A DNA stretch of 64,000 nt from Bradyrhizobium daqingense (GCF_021044685.1 NZ_CP088014.1:7116001-7180000), one strand, 5' to 3'; shown: positions 17,877 through 26,753, counted from the first letter of the stretch. Notes: generated by a model not told the origin, from the letters alone. Numbers and translations are program-made.

Positions 17877-19033
17877 CTTCGAAACCTTCGGCGATGATAG
17901 AACAGCAATCCGGCGAGATACCCCGTCATCTCCTCTTTGAGGAAGCGGTCGCGATTGCTCCCTCCTTCCATTGCTTTCCGGAGCAGCCGATAGAGATACC
18001 AACGCGGCTTGTGATAGTAGGCCAACTGTCGGTTCGCCGAGATTCCGGTTCGCTCATACTGCACCAAAAGTGCGGCTGCATGACCGCGCATGTAGTGATA
18101 GATCTGGCTGGCCAGTCCATCCATTGTCCTGCGGTGAAAGTGGAATGCGACTGACGCCGGAGTATAACGACACGTGTAGCCGCCCGCGAGCAATCGATAC
18201 CAGTACTCCGAGTCGCCCGAGCAGCCGGCCTGACCGACGTCCAGGCGCTCATCAAAGAGCCCGACGGCCTGAAACACCTCGCGCCGGAACGCCATGCTCG
18301 CTCCGGCGCCGATGTCCCACGCGGGGAGGACCTGGCCGCGATGAGATCGGAAAACTGCGCGGTCGTAATCCTGTTCGCGATAGCCCTTGCCAAATCCCCA
18401 ATACGTCTCGAAATGCCGTTGCGCCTCGGTCGCGAGCTCGGCGGGAAGCACAAGCCCAGTCACTGCACCGATCTCGGGAGAGTCAAACGCACATGTCAGT
18501 TGCTCCAGCCAGCGCGGGTGAAGCAGCACATCGTCGTCCGTATAGGCGACAATCTCTCCGGTCGCTTGGAGCGCGCCGGCATTGCGCGCAATATCCAGAC
18601 CGGGGCGATCCTCGCGAATATAAGTTGCTGCCGCGGCCAACGCGACATCCCGCGTCCTCCGATCGCGCGATGCGTTGTCCACCACAATGATTTCTCGTGG
18701 AGGATGGGTCTGCAGCGGCAACGACGACAAGCACTTGCTCAGTTCCTCCGGACGATCGCGCGTGCAGATCACCACGCTCGCCGAGAGCCTCACTTTCGTC
18801 GGGCTTCGGACTTTGGCGTCGACCGCTGACAGAAAGCCGTCGTTGATATGATCAATCCTGGCGTCCGTTATCCGGCCTTCATGCATCAGCACATGGCCGA
18901 TCGGCTGGTTGACGCGCCAGAACACCGTCATGCCCTCGCTCAACGTCGTTTCCGCAACATCGGACGCCGACGTCACGGAAACATGCGTCACGCCTCTTCC
19001 CAATCCAATTCCTGTGAATGAGGTGTCAATCAT
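17873..19033 (-). CDS. glycosyltransferase family 2 with N-terminal extension
   Basis: 386 residues. About 78 residues of unknown fold come first, then a GT2 domain: ASVVICTRDRPEELSKCL, IIVVDNASRDRRT, GLDIARNAGALQATGEIVAY and the metal site TDDDVLLHP. Late blocks include GAGASMAFRREVFQAVG and GCSGDSEYWYRLL, typical of the acceptor-binding half. The N-terminal extension is conserved in no family I can name. The gene starts 12 bases after the stop of the epimerase gene and ends in an ATGA overlap with the fusion gene, so it belongs to the same operon. Donor may be a pentose nucleotide made by the first two genes; this is inference. Confidence 0.88.
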   Translation of the reverse strand: MIDTSFTGIGLGRGVTHVSVTSASDVAETTLSEGMTVFWRVNQPIGHVLMHEGRITDARIDHINDGFLSAVDAKVRSPTKVRLSASVVICTRDRPEELSKCLSSLPLQTHPPREIIVVDNASRDRRTRDVALAAAATYIREDRPGLDIARNAGALQATGEIVAYTDDDVLLHPRWLEQLTCAFDSPEIGAVTGLVLPAELATEAQRHFETYWGFGKGYREQDYDRAVFRSHRGQVLPAWDIGAGASMAFRREVFQAVGLFDERLDVGQAGCSGDSEYWYRLLAGGYTCRYTPASVAFHFHRRTMDGLASQIYHYMRGHAAALLVQYERTGISANRQLAYYHKPRWYLYRLLRKAMEGGSNRDRFLKEEMTGYLAGLLFYHRRRFRR

Positions 19034-19045
19034 CTTCGTGCGGAA

Positions 19046-20029
19046 TCATGCCGGCGGATTGCGATCGCTCCACCTGAGTGCGGTCTTGATAATGAAATCG
19101 ATCTCGGATTGCCGCGGGCTCCAACCGAGCTCCCTGTTGGCTTTGGCAAAGGACGCGACGAGCGTGGGCGGGTCCCCTGAGCGGCGTGGCCCGCGGCGGA
19201 CGACCGGGTCGTTTCCGGAGACGCGCTTCACCGCCTCTACTAGCTCGAGCACACTCGTGCCAACCCCCGTACCGAGATTGAAAACATGAGTACCACCTCG
19301 AGCCACTAGCATGTCACCTGCCAGAAGGTGCGCCTGCGCCAGGTCATTGACGTGAATATAGTCCCTAATTGCACTGCCATCCGGCGTCGGAAAGTCCGTT
19401 CCCAGAATGGTGAAAGGCCGATCGGGTCGGCGCACCGCTTCGATCGCCAGCGGAATGGCATGCGTCTCCGGTTCGTGGCGCTCGCCGATCTCGCCATCAG
19501 GATCACAGCCCGCCGCGTTGAAATAGCGCAACGAAACCGACGACATCTCGTACGCGCGACCAAAGTCCTCGAGCATACGCTCGATAATCATTTTGGACCA
19601 TCCATAGGGATTAATCGGCGCCTGCGGATGCGTTTCGTCTATCGGGGTGTGCTTGGGTACTCCGTAACTTGCACAAGTGCTGGAAAAGAGCACGCGCGAA
19701 CAGCCGGCCGTTCGCATGGCATCCAAGAGGGCAAGCGTTCCTCTCGTGTTATTATCGTAGTAAATGGCGGGATCAGCCACGGATTCGCCGACATAAGCCA
19801 GCGCCGCAAAGTGCGCGACGAGGTCCGGCTTGTAGGTTTCTAGTGCTGCGCGTACGCCGGCTGAATTACGAATATCGCACTCGACCAGCGGTCCCCAACG
19901 CACCGCATCACGCCAGCCCCGCGAAAGATTGTCGAGCGTCACGACGTTCCAGCCCGCCATCGCAAACGCCTTGCAACAATGCGAGCCGACGTAGCCGGCA
20001 CCACCAGTGACAAGAACAGTCTTTTTCAT
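19046..20029 (-). CDS. UDP-sugar 4-epimerase, GalE/Uxe-like
   Basis: 327 residues, a short-chain dehydrogenase/reductase of the extended class: NAD-binding TGGAGYVGSH at residues 7-16, FSSTCASYG and the catalytic pair in YGWSK. The NPYGWSK and SLRYFNAAGCDPDGEIGE blocks are diagnostic of UDP-glucose/UDP-xylose 4-epimerases. ATG 20029 overlaps the stop of the UDP-glucuronate decarboxylase gene in ATGA; a longer frame to 20122 runs inside that gene. In Sinorhizobium meliloti an adjacent pair of this kind makes UDP-xylose (Uxs) and then UDP-arabinose (Uxe). The same substrate is inferred here from context; UDP-galactose formation is the alternative. Confidence 0.85.
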   Translation of the reverse strand: MKKTVLVTGGAGYVGSHCCKAFAMAGWNVVTLDNLSRGWRDAVRWGPLVECDIRNSAGVRAALETYKPDLVAHFAALAYVGESVADPAIYYDNNTRGTLALLDAMRTAGCSRVLFSSTCASYGVPKHTPIDETHPQAPINPYGWSKMIIERMLEDFGRAYEMSSVSLRYFNAAGCDPDGEIGERHEPETHAIPLAIEAVRRPDRPFTILGTDFPTPDGSAIRDYIHVNDLAQAHLLAGDMLVARGGTHVFNLGTGVGTSVLELVEAVKRVSGNDPVVRRGPRRSGDPPTLVASFAKANRELGWSPRQSEIDFIIKTALRWSDRNPPA

Positions 20030-20997
20030 ATCGCCGCTTCCGCGCCCCGCGCAATCATTAGGCTCTCGAAATATGCAATGGTCTTGCGTAAGCCGTCGTG
20101 CAACGAGAAGGCGGGGTGCCATCCCAACGAATCCTGGGCCAACCTGATGTTGGGTTGGCGTTGCTTGGGATCGTCGATCGGAAGCGGTTTGAACTCGATA
20201 GCCGATCTGGATCCAGTGAGGTTCACGATCATCGAGGCCAGTTCAAGCATTGTGATCTCAGCGGGATTGCCGAGATTCATGGGACCGACGACGTCATCGC
20301 ATGTGTTCATCAGCCGGACCAGACCGTCGATCAGGTCATCGACGTAGCAGAATGAGCGTGTCTGCTTGCCGTCACCGTAAATTGTGATTGGTTGATTTGT
20401 TAGCGCCTGCACAATGAAATTGGAAACGACGCGCCCGTCATAGGGACGCATACGTGGACCGTAAGTATTGAAGATGCGGGCAACCTTTATCGAAAGCTTG
20501 TGTTGCCGCCGATAGTCGAAAAACAGTGTTTCCGCGCACCGCTTTCCCTCATCGTAGCACGAGCGCGGCCCGATCGGATTGACCCTGCCCCAATAGGCTT
20601 CGTCTTGCGGGTGAACCTCGGGATCACCGTAAACTTCCGAAGTCGACGCCTGCAGAATCTTTGCGCGTATCCTCTTGGCCAACCCAAGCATGTTGATTGA
20701 ACCATGCACGCTCGTTTTTGTCGTTTGGACGGGATCGTGCTGGTAATGGATTGGGCTGGCTGGGCAAGCGAGATTGAATATCTCGTCGACTTCCACATAG
20801 AGAGGAAATGTGATGTCGTGCCGAATTACCTCAAATTTTTGGTTGGAAAGCAATCCAGCCAGATTATCCCTTGAGCCGGTGTAGAAATTATCGACACACA
20901 GTACTTCGTTTCCGTCGGTCGCCAGCCGTTCGCAGAGGTGCGAACCCAAAAATCCGGCGCCGCCCGTTACAAGGACTCGCCTCCTTCGCGCCAACAT
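20026..20997 (-). CDS. UDP-glucuronate decarboxylase (UDP-xylose synthase)
   Basis: 323 residues. Extended SDR with NAD-binding TGGAGFLGSHLCERL, then VDNFYTGSRDN, FNLACPASPIHYQ, STSEVYGDP, the catalytic YDEGKR and IFNTYGPRMRPYDGRVV. CPASP and the GRVVSNF block identify the UXS subgroup that converts UDP-glucuronate to UDP-xylose in the cytosol. It is the first gene of a six-gene minus-strand operon; GAGGAG stands just before the ATG at 20997 with only three intervening bases, so the next in-frame TTG may also be used. Product: the xylose donor, and with the next gene probably the arabinose donor. Confidence 0.9.
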   Translation of the reverse strand: MLARRRRVLVTGGAGFLGSHLCERLATDGNEVLCVDNFYTGSRDNLAGLLSNQKFEVIRHDITFPLYVEVDEIFNLACPASPIHYQHDPVQTTKTSVHGSINMLGLAKRIRAKILQASTSEVYGDPEVHPQDEAYWGRVNPIGPRSCYDEGKRCAETLFFDYRRQHKLSIKVARIFNTYGPRMRPYDGRVVSNFIVQALTNQPITIYGDGKQTRSFCYVDDLIDGLVRLMNTCDDVVGPMNLGNPAEITMLELASMIVNLTGSRSAIEFKPLPIDDPKQRQPNIRLAQDSLGWHPAFSLHDGLRKTIAYFESLMIARGAEAAI

Positions 20998-21265
20998 TTA
21001 CTCCTCATTACAAATTCTTTTTTTATCGCTCCGACTTCCAAATTCCAGTGGTCCTTATGCAAAGCAATTGTGGCCTGAGTTGGGGCGATGCGTAGCTGCG
21101 CAGCCGCAGCGTGACCCAGGAACCGGGAACACGCAGTTGCAAGGCCCCGACACTTTCGTCACATCGAATTTAGGCAGCAACGTTTGACAAAACCGACAAA
21201 TACGCTCCGGCCCTCGTGTCGGATTAGCCGCGAGCGGTGCCCTTGGTGCGCGTATTGCTATGAAA
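20998..21265. promoter_or_regulatory. upstream region of the uxs operon
   Basis: A 268-base gap between the operon's first gene and the stop of the exported protein upstream on the same strand. It contains a T-run (21013-21021 on the plus strand) close to the uxs start. It must hold the operon promoter unless transcription reads through from 21652; no clear -35/-10 pair was identified. Confidence 0.3.
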
Positions 21266-21652
21266 CTATTGCATCGTGGCAGCGTCATCCGCGGGATAGA
21301 ACCGCGTTTGATGCGCTTCCGACAGAACCTGCCCTGTCGATGATTTCGCCAGAGCGGTCCATTCGTACATTCCAGGTTTGCAAGGACCAAATGTCCGGAC
21401 CGTCCCAAACGGCACAACGCCGTTACGGGGAACCGGAACATCCTGGCCTCCCATTTCCCGGGCGCCTTGCGCCAGTGTGAGTGACATCGACGTGGCGCCC
21501 ACGGGAACATTGCTCAGGCGGATCTCGGGATTTGGGAAAAGTGTGATACAGCCGCGTGCCCCGTGCCATGAAAAATCAAGTGTCATCGGATCAGCCGATG
21601 CAGGATGACATACCGCGAGCACCAACGCGAAGACGGCGACAACAAATTTCAC
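21266..21652 (-). CDS. exported protein, distantly PEBP-like
   Basis: 128 residues with a cleavable signal peptide (MKFVVAVFALVLAVCHPASA). The mature part, with IRLSNVPVGATSMSLTL and later FGPCKPGMYEWTALA, recalls the YbhB/YbcL (phosphatidylethanolamine-binding-like) pattern of 'L.nVP.GT.s..l' and 'GPCPP..Y.w.v.A', but it is short and lacks the family's ligand-binding DPD-type motif, so the link is weak. Two cysteines may form a disulfide in the periplasm. Start is GTG 21652, overlapping the stop of a 41-residue open frame in GTGA. Its relation to the glycan genes is unknown. Confidence 0.6.
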   Translation of the reverse strand: MKFVVAVFALVLAVCHPASADPMTLDFSWHGARGCITLFPNPEIRLSNVPVGATSMSLTLAQGAREMGGQDVPVPRNGVVPFGTVRTFGPCKPGMYEWTALAKSSTGQVLSEAHQTRFYPADDAATMQ

Positions 21653-21774
21653 ATATCGCTCCGGTCAGGTTTGACGCCGATCTTCAGGCGATCCGCAACA
21701 CGGTATCCACCCAAATAGATCGCCCATTTTAAGGCATGGTCGCTGATCGAGGCAACAAGAGAGCGACAGGTCAC
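21649..21774 (-). CDS. possible 41-residue protein coupled to the exported protein
   Basis: A GTG-started frame of 41 residues ends with TGA that overlaps the GTG start of the next gene (GTGA). The segment ALKWAIYLGGYRVADRLKIG is amphipathic and looks codon-like, but there is no ribosome binding site at the GTG and an in-frame TAA lies four codons upstream of it. It may instead be the tail of a decayed gene. Confidence 0.25.
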   Translation of the reverse strand: MTCRSLVASISDHALKWAIYLGGYRVADRLKIGVKPDRSDM

Positions 21775-21884
21775 GAGTTGGCCATTGTTTTAACTGACCG
21801 TCGACACGTCCGTTGGCGTGCATCAAAGAACAATACCGCAACTGCTAACGCAATGAGCAAAAACCGCAAGATGGTAGCTAAACC

Positions 21885-22883
21885 GTGACCAGAAAAGTCC
21901 TGATTGTCGTACCGGTCTTGAATGAGGCTTCCCACATCGAAACCGTTGTCCGTAACCTGGCGCGGGACAGCCTTCATGAAGATCGCACAATAGTGGTTGC
22001 AGATGGCGGCAGCACCGATGGGACGGCTGACATTGTCCGCCAGCTCGTCAAGGAGTTTGCCGGCGTCCATCTGTTGCGCAATCCGCAGCGGCTGCAGAGT
22101 GCCGGGGTCAATCTAGCCGTACAGGTCTATGGTGCTGCGGCGCAGGTCCTGGTGCGGTGTGACGCCCATTGCCAGTATCCGACGGACTATGTTTCGCGCC
22201 TCCTCAAGACCTTGGACGAACGCCGAGCCGACTCGGTCGTGGTCCCCATGGACTCGCGCGGTGACGGCTGCCTGCAAAAGGCCGTCGCCTGGGTCTCGGA
22301 CACAAAGGTCGGTTCGGGCGGATCGGCTCATCGCGGCGGAAAGCAAAGCGGCTTTGTCGATCATGGACATCACGCAGCGATGACCATCGATGCCTTTCGC
22401 AGGGCCGGTGGTTACGATGAAACCTTCACTCACAACGAAGATGCGGAGTTTGACTGCCGGCTGCGTGCAATCGGCGGCCGAATATTTCTGGATTCGGACA
22501 TCCGCCTTTCATATCGACCGCGATCGGGTTTTCTGAGCCTGGCGAAGCAATATTTCAACTACGGTCGCGGTCGATCGAGAACCGTGAGACGGCATCCCGG
22601 ATCGTTGCGACTGCGCCAGTTCCTGGTACCCACTCACGCCGCGTTGACGTTCTGCGCCATCGTGCTGTCTCCATTCGCACCTGTACTGTTGACGTTGCCG
22701 GTGGCTTATCTGGCGATACTTGCACTTACCGCGGTGATGATTGCAGCAAAGCATCGCTCGATTTGCGGGCTGCTTGCCCTGCCGGCCGCTGTCGTGATGC
22801 ACTTCGCGTGGGCACTTGGCTTTTTCTGGGGCATCCTGTCGATCCGCCAGACCACCTGGCAGATGACCCCTTCAGTTTCCTGA
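21885..22883 (+). CDS. ExoA-like glycosyltransferase family 2 (succinoglycan type)
   Basis: 332 residues. GT2 domain with VLIVVPVLNEASHIETVV, VVADGGSTDGTADIV, RCDAHCQYPTDYVSRLL and FVDHGHHAAM, followed by two or three C-terminal membrane segments (LRQFLVPTHAALTFCAIVL onward to 310). This order, the HNEDAEFDCRLR block and the FNYGRGRSRTVRRHPGSLR segment match ExoA, the membrane-bound transferase that adds an early glucose in succinoglycan synthesis. The linkage in this organism is unknown. Start is GTG 21885. Its stop overlaps the convergent GT4 gene by 12 bases. Confidence 0.88.
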   Translation: MTRKVLIVVPVLNEASHIETVVRNLARDSLHEDRTIVVADGGSTDGTADIVRQLVKEFAGVHLLRNPQRLQSAGVNLAVQVYGAAAQVLVRCDAHCQYPTDYVSRLLKTLDERRADSVVVPMDSRGDGCLQKAVAWVSDTKVGSGGSAHRGGKQSGFVDHGHHAAMTIDAFRRAGGYDETFTHNEDAEFDCRLRAIGGRIFLDSDIRLSYRPRSGFLSLAKQYFNYGRGRSRTVRRHPGSLRLRQFLVPTHAALTFCAIVLSPFAPVLLTLPVAYLAILALTAVMIAAKHRSICGLLALPAAVVMHFAWALGFFWGILSIRQTTWQMTPSVS

Positions 22884-24068
22884 ATCCTGCAGAACCTGGG
22901 CGCTGGCCGGTGCGCCCGCACGCCGGCCCGCCTTCGCATAGGCGACCTCGGTCAGGCGGGCAATTGAGGTCCACGTCGGCACGGAGTCGCGCAGATCCAG
23001 CATTGCTTGCCCCTTGGAGTTTCGATAATCAGGATCATCAATTAGGCGCTCGAGCGACCGGGACAATGCGGCGGGATCATCTGGAGGAACGAGCGTTCCC
23101 TCTGCGCGATCGCTCAGCCATTCCGCAAACGTTCCAATGTTCGACGCGACAATCGGACGTCCCGCCGCGATCGCCAGCATCAGCACCCCCGATGCGTCGA
23201 TATCTCGGTACGGAAAAGCCAGGATGTCGGCGCGCGCGACCAGCGCGGTCATTTCATCGTCCGGAACGAAACGCAGGTCGAATTCGACATAGTCTTCGAG
23301 CTGCAAATCCTTCACCATCGCGAACAGCGGCTCCATCGGCATTTCCGGCCAACCCACGATCTTCACGACGCAATGTGCCCTGACCTCTCGGGGAAGCAAT
23401 GCAAGCGCGCGAAGCATGACGTCGACGCCCTTGTAGGGCTTTATCTTGCCGAATAGGAGTATTTGAACGCGCCCGTCGCCGGCTGAGGGCTCGTCGGCCG
23501 GTCGTGCGATATGATCGGTCAGTAGTCCGTGTGCGATAACGGATATTTTCTCGCCCGGGATGCCAACGCGCAGCAGGCGATCGCGTGCAACGGTCGTATG
23601 AACGATAAGATGGTCGAAGCAATGAAGAATCTTGAACGCGCCAATTCGCTGTATCCGGGAGCTCGGATTGTTATTGAAGGGATTCGAGTCATGAACGGTC
23701 AGAACCGTTGGCGCGACCTTTCTGAACTTGGGAATGAATTGGCTGTCGACGATCGCGAGCGGTGACCATTGGAAATGGATCACATCAGGCGGCGACCTCC
23801 TGAAGCGCCTGATCAGCCGTGTCATTGATTCAGCGTGACTTAGGCCCTTCAGCCCCAGTTGCACGTTGCGTGGAAGTCTCTTGAAAAAGCGCGACTGCAA
23901 TCCGGGATAAAAGTGCCGGTCAAGAAACAGGTCTTCATCAACGGAAGGCTTCTGCCCAAGTTGGCGCCCGACTATGCTGGCTGCATGCCCAATATCGGTC
24001 AATCCTTTGGCTAATTTAAGATCATACGGCCAAGTAAACAGTGACGGATCGATCAGAGCGATTTTCAT
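22872..24068 (-). CDS. glycosyltransferase family 4
   Basis: 398 residues with the two-domain GT-B layout. The N-terminal domain starts MKIALIDPSLFTWPYDLKLAKGL; the C-terminal domain contains ILLFGKIKPYKGVDVMLRAL and the nucleotide-sugar site ILAFPYRDIDASGVLMLAIAAGRPIVAS. It is a retaining transferase. The usual E-x7-E is changed to D-x-S-G...A at the first position, as in several GT4 relatives; activity should be preserved. It is divergent from the GT2 gene at 24177 and convergent with the ExoA-like gene. It likely adds one internal sugar of the repeat unit. Confidence 0.87.
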   Translation of the reverse strand: MKIALIDPSLFTWPYDLKLAKGLTDIGHAASIVGRQLGQKPSVDEDLFLDRHFYPGLQSRFFKRLPRNVQLGLKGLSHAESMTRLIRRFRRSPPDVIHFQWSPLAIVDSQFIPKFRKVAPTVLTVHDSNPFNNNPSSRIQRIGAFKILHCFDHLIVHTTVARDRLLRVGIPGEKISVIAHGLLTDHIARPADEPSAGDGRVQILLFGKIKPYKGVDVMLRALALLPREVRAHCVVKIVGWPEMPMEPLFAMVKDLQLEDYVEFDLRFVPDDEMTALVARADILAFPYRDIDASGVLMLAIAAGRPIVASNIGTFAEWLSDRAEGTLVPPDDPAALSRSLERLIDDPDYRNSKGQAMLDLRDSVPTWTSIARLTEVAYAKAGRRAGAPASAQVLQDSGN

Positions 24069-24176
24069 GCGATTGCCTCACTAACGATGCTTTGCGGTGC
24101 GTGAAATTACTTCTGGCTCATCAAGGCATGGATTGATAGCCTCTTCTGCCACCTGCAAATTCGTGAGCGACACGCG

Positions 24177-25226
24177 TTGAAGATCAGCATCGTCATAACA
24201 GTCTACAATTACGAACGGTATGTCGGATTGGCAATCGACAGCGCCTTGAATCAGACCCGTTCGGCGGACGAGATCGTCGTCGTCGACGACGGGTCGAGCG
24301 ACGGTTCCCGCGAGATCATCGCCGGCTATGGTGACAGGATTCGAGCCATACTTCAGGCAAATCAGGGCAACATCGCAGCATTCGAAGTTGGGTATCGCGC
24401 AGCGACAGGAGATGTACTGCTGTTCCTCGATGCGGACGACATCCTGATGCCGACGGCGGTCGAAAACGTCGCTGCGCACTGGCGCGAGGGTATTTCGAAA
24501 GTTCAATTCAATCTGGACATCATTGACAGCGCCGGCAGGCGACTTGGGCGCTCGTTTTGTGCGTTTCCTAAATCCTACGCGCCAGACGATCTGCACGCAA
24601 AATTTGTCCGGTCGGGCACATACATCTGGCCAGTCATGTCGGGAAATGCGTACTCTCGAGGGTTTCTTCGACAGGTCATCCCTCTCAATCCGCCCGTCGG
24701 ATACGACGGCGCCCTCAACACGATCGCGCCTCTTTACGGAGACGTGGTCACGGTGCAAGAAACCCTCGGGCAATATCGGCTCCATGGCAGAAATATCAGC
24801 CGAAATGACGCGAAAGGCCAGGCGCAGCGCTTTCCGGATTTTCCTAGGCAGATCGGGTTCCGCGTCGCAGAGTTCGATATCCTGAAGGCGCATTGCGACA
24901 GAAAGTCTATGCACGTACAAGCGGCACGGCCGATCGATAACGAGATCGTTTTTGTCAACTATCGCCTCGCATCGCGTAAGTTGGGATTGCGCTATGTTGG
25001 ACAGGAGGCGGACACATCGAGTTCACTTCTGCGCCGTGGGATATGGCTCGCGCTGACCACGACAACACATTGGCGCGCCGCCGCCTCTCATGTCGCCTGG
25101 TTCATAGGGCTGTTCTTGAGCCCTTCCTGGCTTGCGTACCAGCTGATCATGCTCCGCTTCAACAGGGCAGAACTCCTGAGGCCGCTCGTCAGGTTCGGCA
25201 GCGTCATCCGGCGCAAGCCCGCCTAA
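24177..25226 (+). CDS. glycosyltransferase family 2
   Basis: 349 residues starting at TTG 24177 (MKISIVITVYNYERYVGLAI). GT2 blocks: IVVVDDGSSDGSREII, NQGNIAAFEVGYRAATGDVLLFLDADDILMP. The second half holds SGNAYSRGFLRQVIP and LGQYRLHGRNIS, and the last 60 residues are hydrophobic and may lie on the membrane. It is a paralogue of the GT2 at 40609-41709: both share K(V/Y)QF...(I/V)ID.(A/G)G, SGNAY.R and a YR.HG..... block. An IS5-like element sits directly after its stop codon; the TAA lies in the direct repeat, so the gene is intact. Confidence 0.87.
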   Translation: MKISIVITVYNYERYVGLAIDSALNQTRSADEIVVVDDGSSDGSREIIAGYGDRIRAILQANQGNIAAFEVGYRAATGDVLLFLDADDILMPTAVENVAAHWREGISKVQFNLDIIDSAGRRLGRSFCAFPKSYAPDDLHAKFVRSGTYIWPVMSGNAYSRGFLRQVIPLNPPVGYDGALNTIAPLYGDVVTVQETLGQYRLHGRNISRNDAKGQAQRFPDFPRQIGFRVAEFDILKAHCDRKSMHVQAARPIDNEIVFVNYRLASRKLGLRYVGQEADTSSSLLRRGIWLALTTTTHWRAAASHVAWFIGLFLSPSWLAYQLIMLRFNRAELLRPLVRFGSVIRRKPA

Positions 25227-25229
25227 GTG

Positions 25230-26753
25230 GTCGTCCGTGAAGAAGGACTAAGCCACTGATCGGGAATCTCGATTTGGGCTAAGGGGCATTTCCAGATTGC
25301 AAGGTTTTGATGCTTTGGGCGTCAGAACCTTGCGATTTGGTTTTCGTGGATTCCCTCGAAGCGGGAAGCATGATTCCTTGTCTGCATCGGAGGGAACGAT
25401 GCGGCCGAAGAAGCACAAGACGACGGGATCGAACGATCTGTTCCGGGCTCGGCTCGACCAGATCATCAATATGAAGCACGAGCTGGTTCTGCTCGCCGGC
25501 AAGGTCGATTGGGACTGGATCGACGGCGAGATCGCGCCGCTCTACAGCGAGAACGGCAGGCCCGGGATCGAGACGCGCTTCATGATCGGTCTGCTGTTGC
25601 TCAAGCACATTTACGGGCTGTCCGATGAGGAGGTGTGCGAGCGCTGGGTCCATGACCCATACTTCCAGTTCTTCACCGGGGAAGAGTTCTTTCAGCACAC
25701 GTTCCCGCACGAGCGCTCGGACCTGAGCCATTGGCGCAAGCGGCTTGGCGACAAGCTGGAGTTGCTGCTGGCCGAGAGCTTGCGGGTAGCGCACGAGGCC
25801 GGTGCATTACGCAGCCAGGACCTCAAGCGGGTTACGGTCGACACCACGGTGCAGCCGAAGGCCATCACCTTTCCGACCGATGCCAAGCTGCTGCATGCGG
25901 CCATCAAGGGGCTCAACCGCCTGGCGATCAGGCACGGCGTCAGGCTGCGGCAATCCTATGCTCGCATCGCCAAGGCCGCCGCGATGATGGCCGGCCGCTA
26001 CGCCCATGCCAAACAGTTCAGGCGGCATCAGCGGCAGTTGCGTATCCTGCGTAGCCGGCTGGGCCGGATCATCCGCGACATCCGCCGCAAGATCGAAGGC
26101 CAGCCAGCACTGGAGCAGGCGTTCGCCCTCCCGCTCGGCCGGGCCACGCAGATCCGCTCGCAGCAGCAGCGCCAGCGCGGCTGGAAGCTCTATTCCTTCC
26201 ATGCCCCGGAAGTGGAGTGCATCGGCAAGGGCAAGGCCAGCGCGCCTTACGAGTTCGGCGTGAAGGCCTCCATCGTCACCAACAACCGCCGGGCTCCCGG
26301 TGGCCTGTTCGTGCTGCACGCCAGCGCACTGCCCGACAACCCCTACGACGGTCACACCTTGCGGGACGTCATTGACCGCACCGAGACACTCACCGGCTGT
26401 CCGATCGAGCGGGCCTATGTCGACAAGGGATACCGCGGCCACGACGCACAAAATCCCCGTCGCGTCTTCATCTCCGGCCAGAAGCGCGGCGTTTTCGGTG
26501 TCATCAAGCGCGAGCTGCGCCGCCGCTCCGCCATCGAGCCCATCATCGGACACCTGAAGGCGGAAGGCCACCTCGGGCGCTGCTACCTCAAAGGCCGCGC
26601 CGGCGATGCCGCCAACGTCGTCCTCTCAGCCGTCGGACACAACTTCCGCCGCATCCTCGCCTGGCTGAGATATCTCTTGTGCCTGTTCCTGGCCCAGCTA
26701 TGGCGCACGCTCGCCCGGCCAGCCTCGATCAATCCGGCTTCTTAACGGACGAC
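25230..26753 (+). mobile_element. complete IS5-like insertion sequence, about 1.52 kb
   Basis: The element carries 16-base terminal inverted repeats, 25230-25245 and 26738-26753, matching at 15 positions (GTCGTCCGT[G/T]AAGAAG). It is flanked by direct repeats TAAGTG at 25224-25229 and 26754-26759; because the end bases coincide with the flank, the repeat could be called up to 8 bases (CTAAGTGG). It holds one intact transposase gene. Perfect target repeats and an uninterrupted gene suggest a recent insertion. The target is the stop codon region of the upstream GT2 gene. Confidence 0.9.
25399..26745 (+). CDS. transposase of the IS5-like element (DDE type)
   Basis: 448 residues. The N-terminal half (GRPGIETRFMIGLLLLKHIYGLSDEEVCERW, FQFFTGEEFFQ, LSHWRKRLG) is the DUF772-type DNA-binding region of IS5/IS1182-group transposases. 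DDE residues are plausible at VTVDTTVQPKAI (first D), AYVDKGYRGHD (second D) and RRSAIEPIIGHLKAEGHLGRCYLKG (E). ATG 25399 is preceded by GGAGGG; an upstream frame start at 25297 lacks one. The stop lies inside the right inverted repeat, as is usual for compact elements. The gene looks intact and functional. Confidence 0.92.
   Translation: MRPKKHKTTGSNDLFRARLDQIINMKHELVLLAGKVDWDWIDGEIAPLYSENGRPGIETRFMIGLLLLKHIYGLSDEEVCERWVHDPYFQFFTGEEFFQHTFPHERSDLSHWRKRLGDKLELLLAESLRVAHEAGALRSQDLKRVTVDTTVQPKAITFPTDAKLLHAAIKGLNRLAIRHGVRLRQSYARIAKAAAMMAGRYAHAKQFRRHQRQLRILRSRLGRIIRDIRRKIEGQPALEQAFALPLGRATQIRSQQQRQRGWKLYSFHAPEVECIGKGKASAPYEFGVKASIVTNNRRAPGGLFVLHASALPDNPYDGHTLRDVIDRTETLTGCPIERAYVDKGYRGHDAQNPRRVFISGQKRGVFGVIKRELRRRSAIEPIIGHLKAEGHLGRCYLKGRAGDAANVVLSAVGHNFRRILAWLRYLLCLFLAQLWRTLARPASINPAS

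Noticed and set aside
25807..26571. 254-residue minus-strand frame
   Set aside because: Antisense to the intact IS5-like transposase; composition is Arg/Ala/Asp-rich without a domain.
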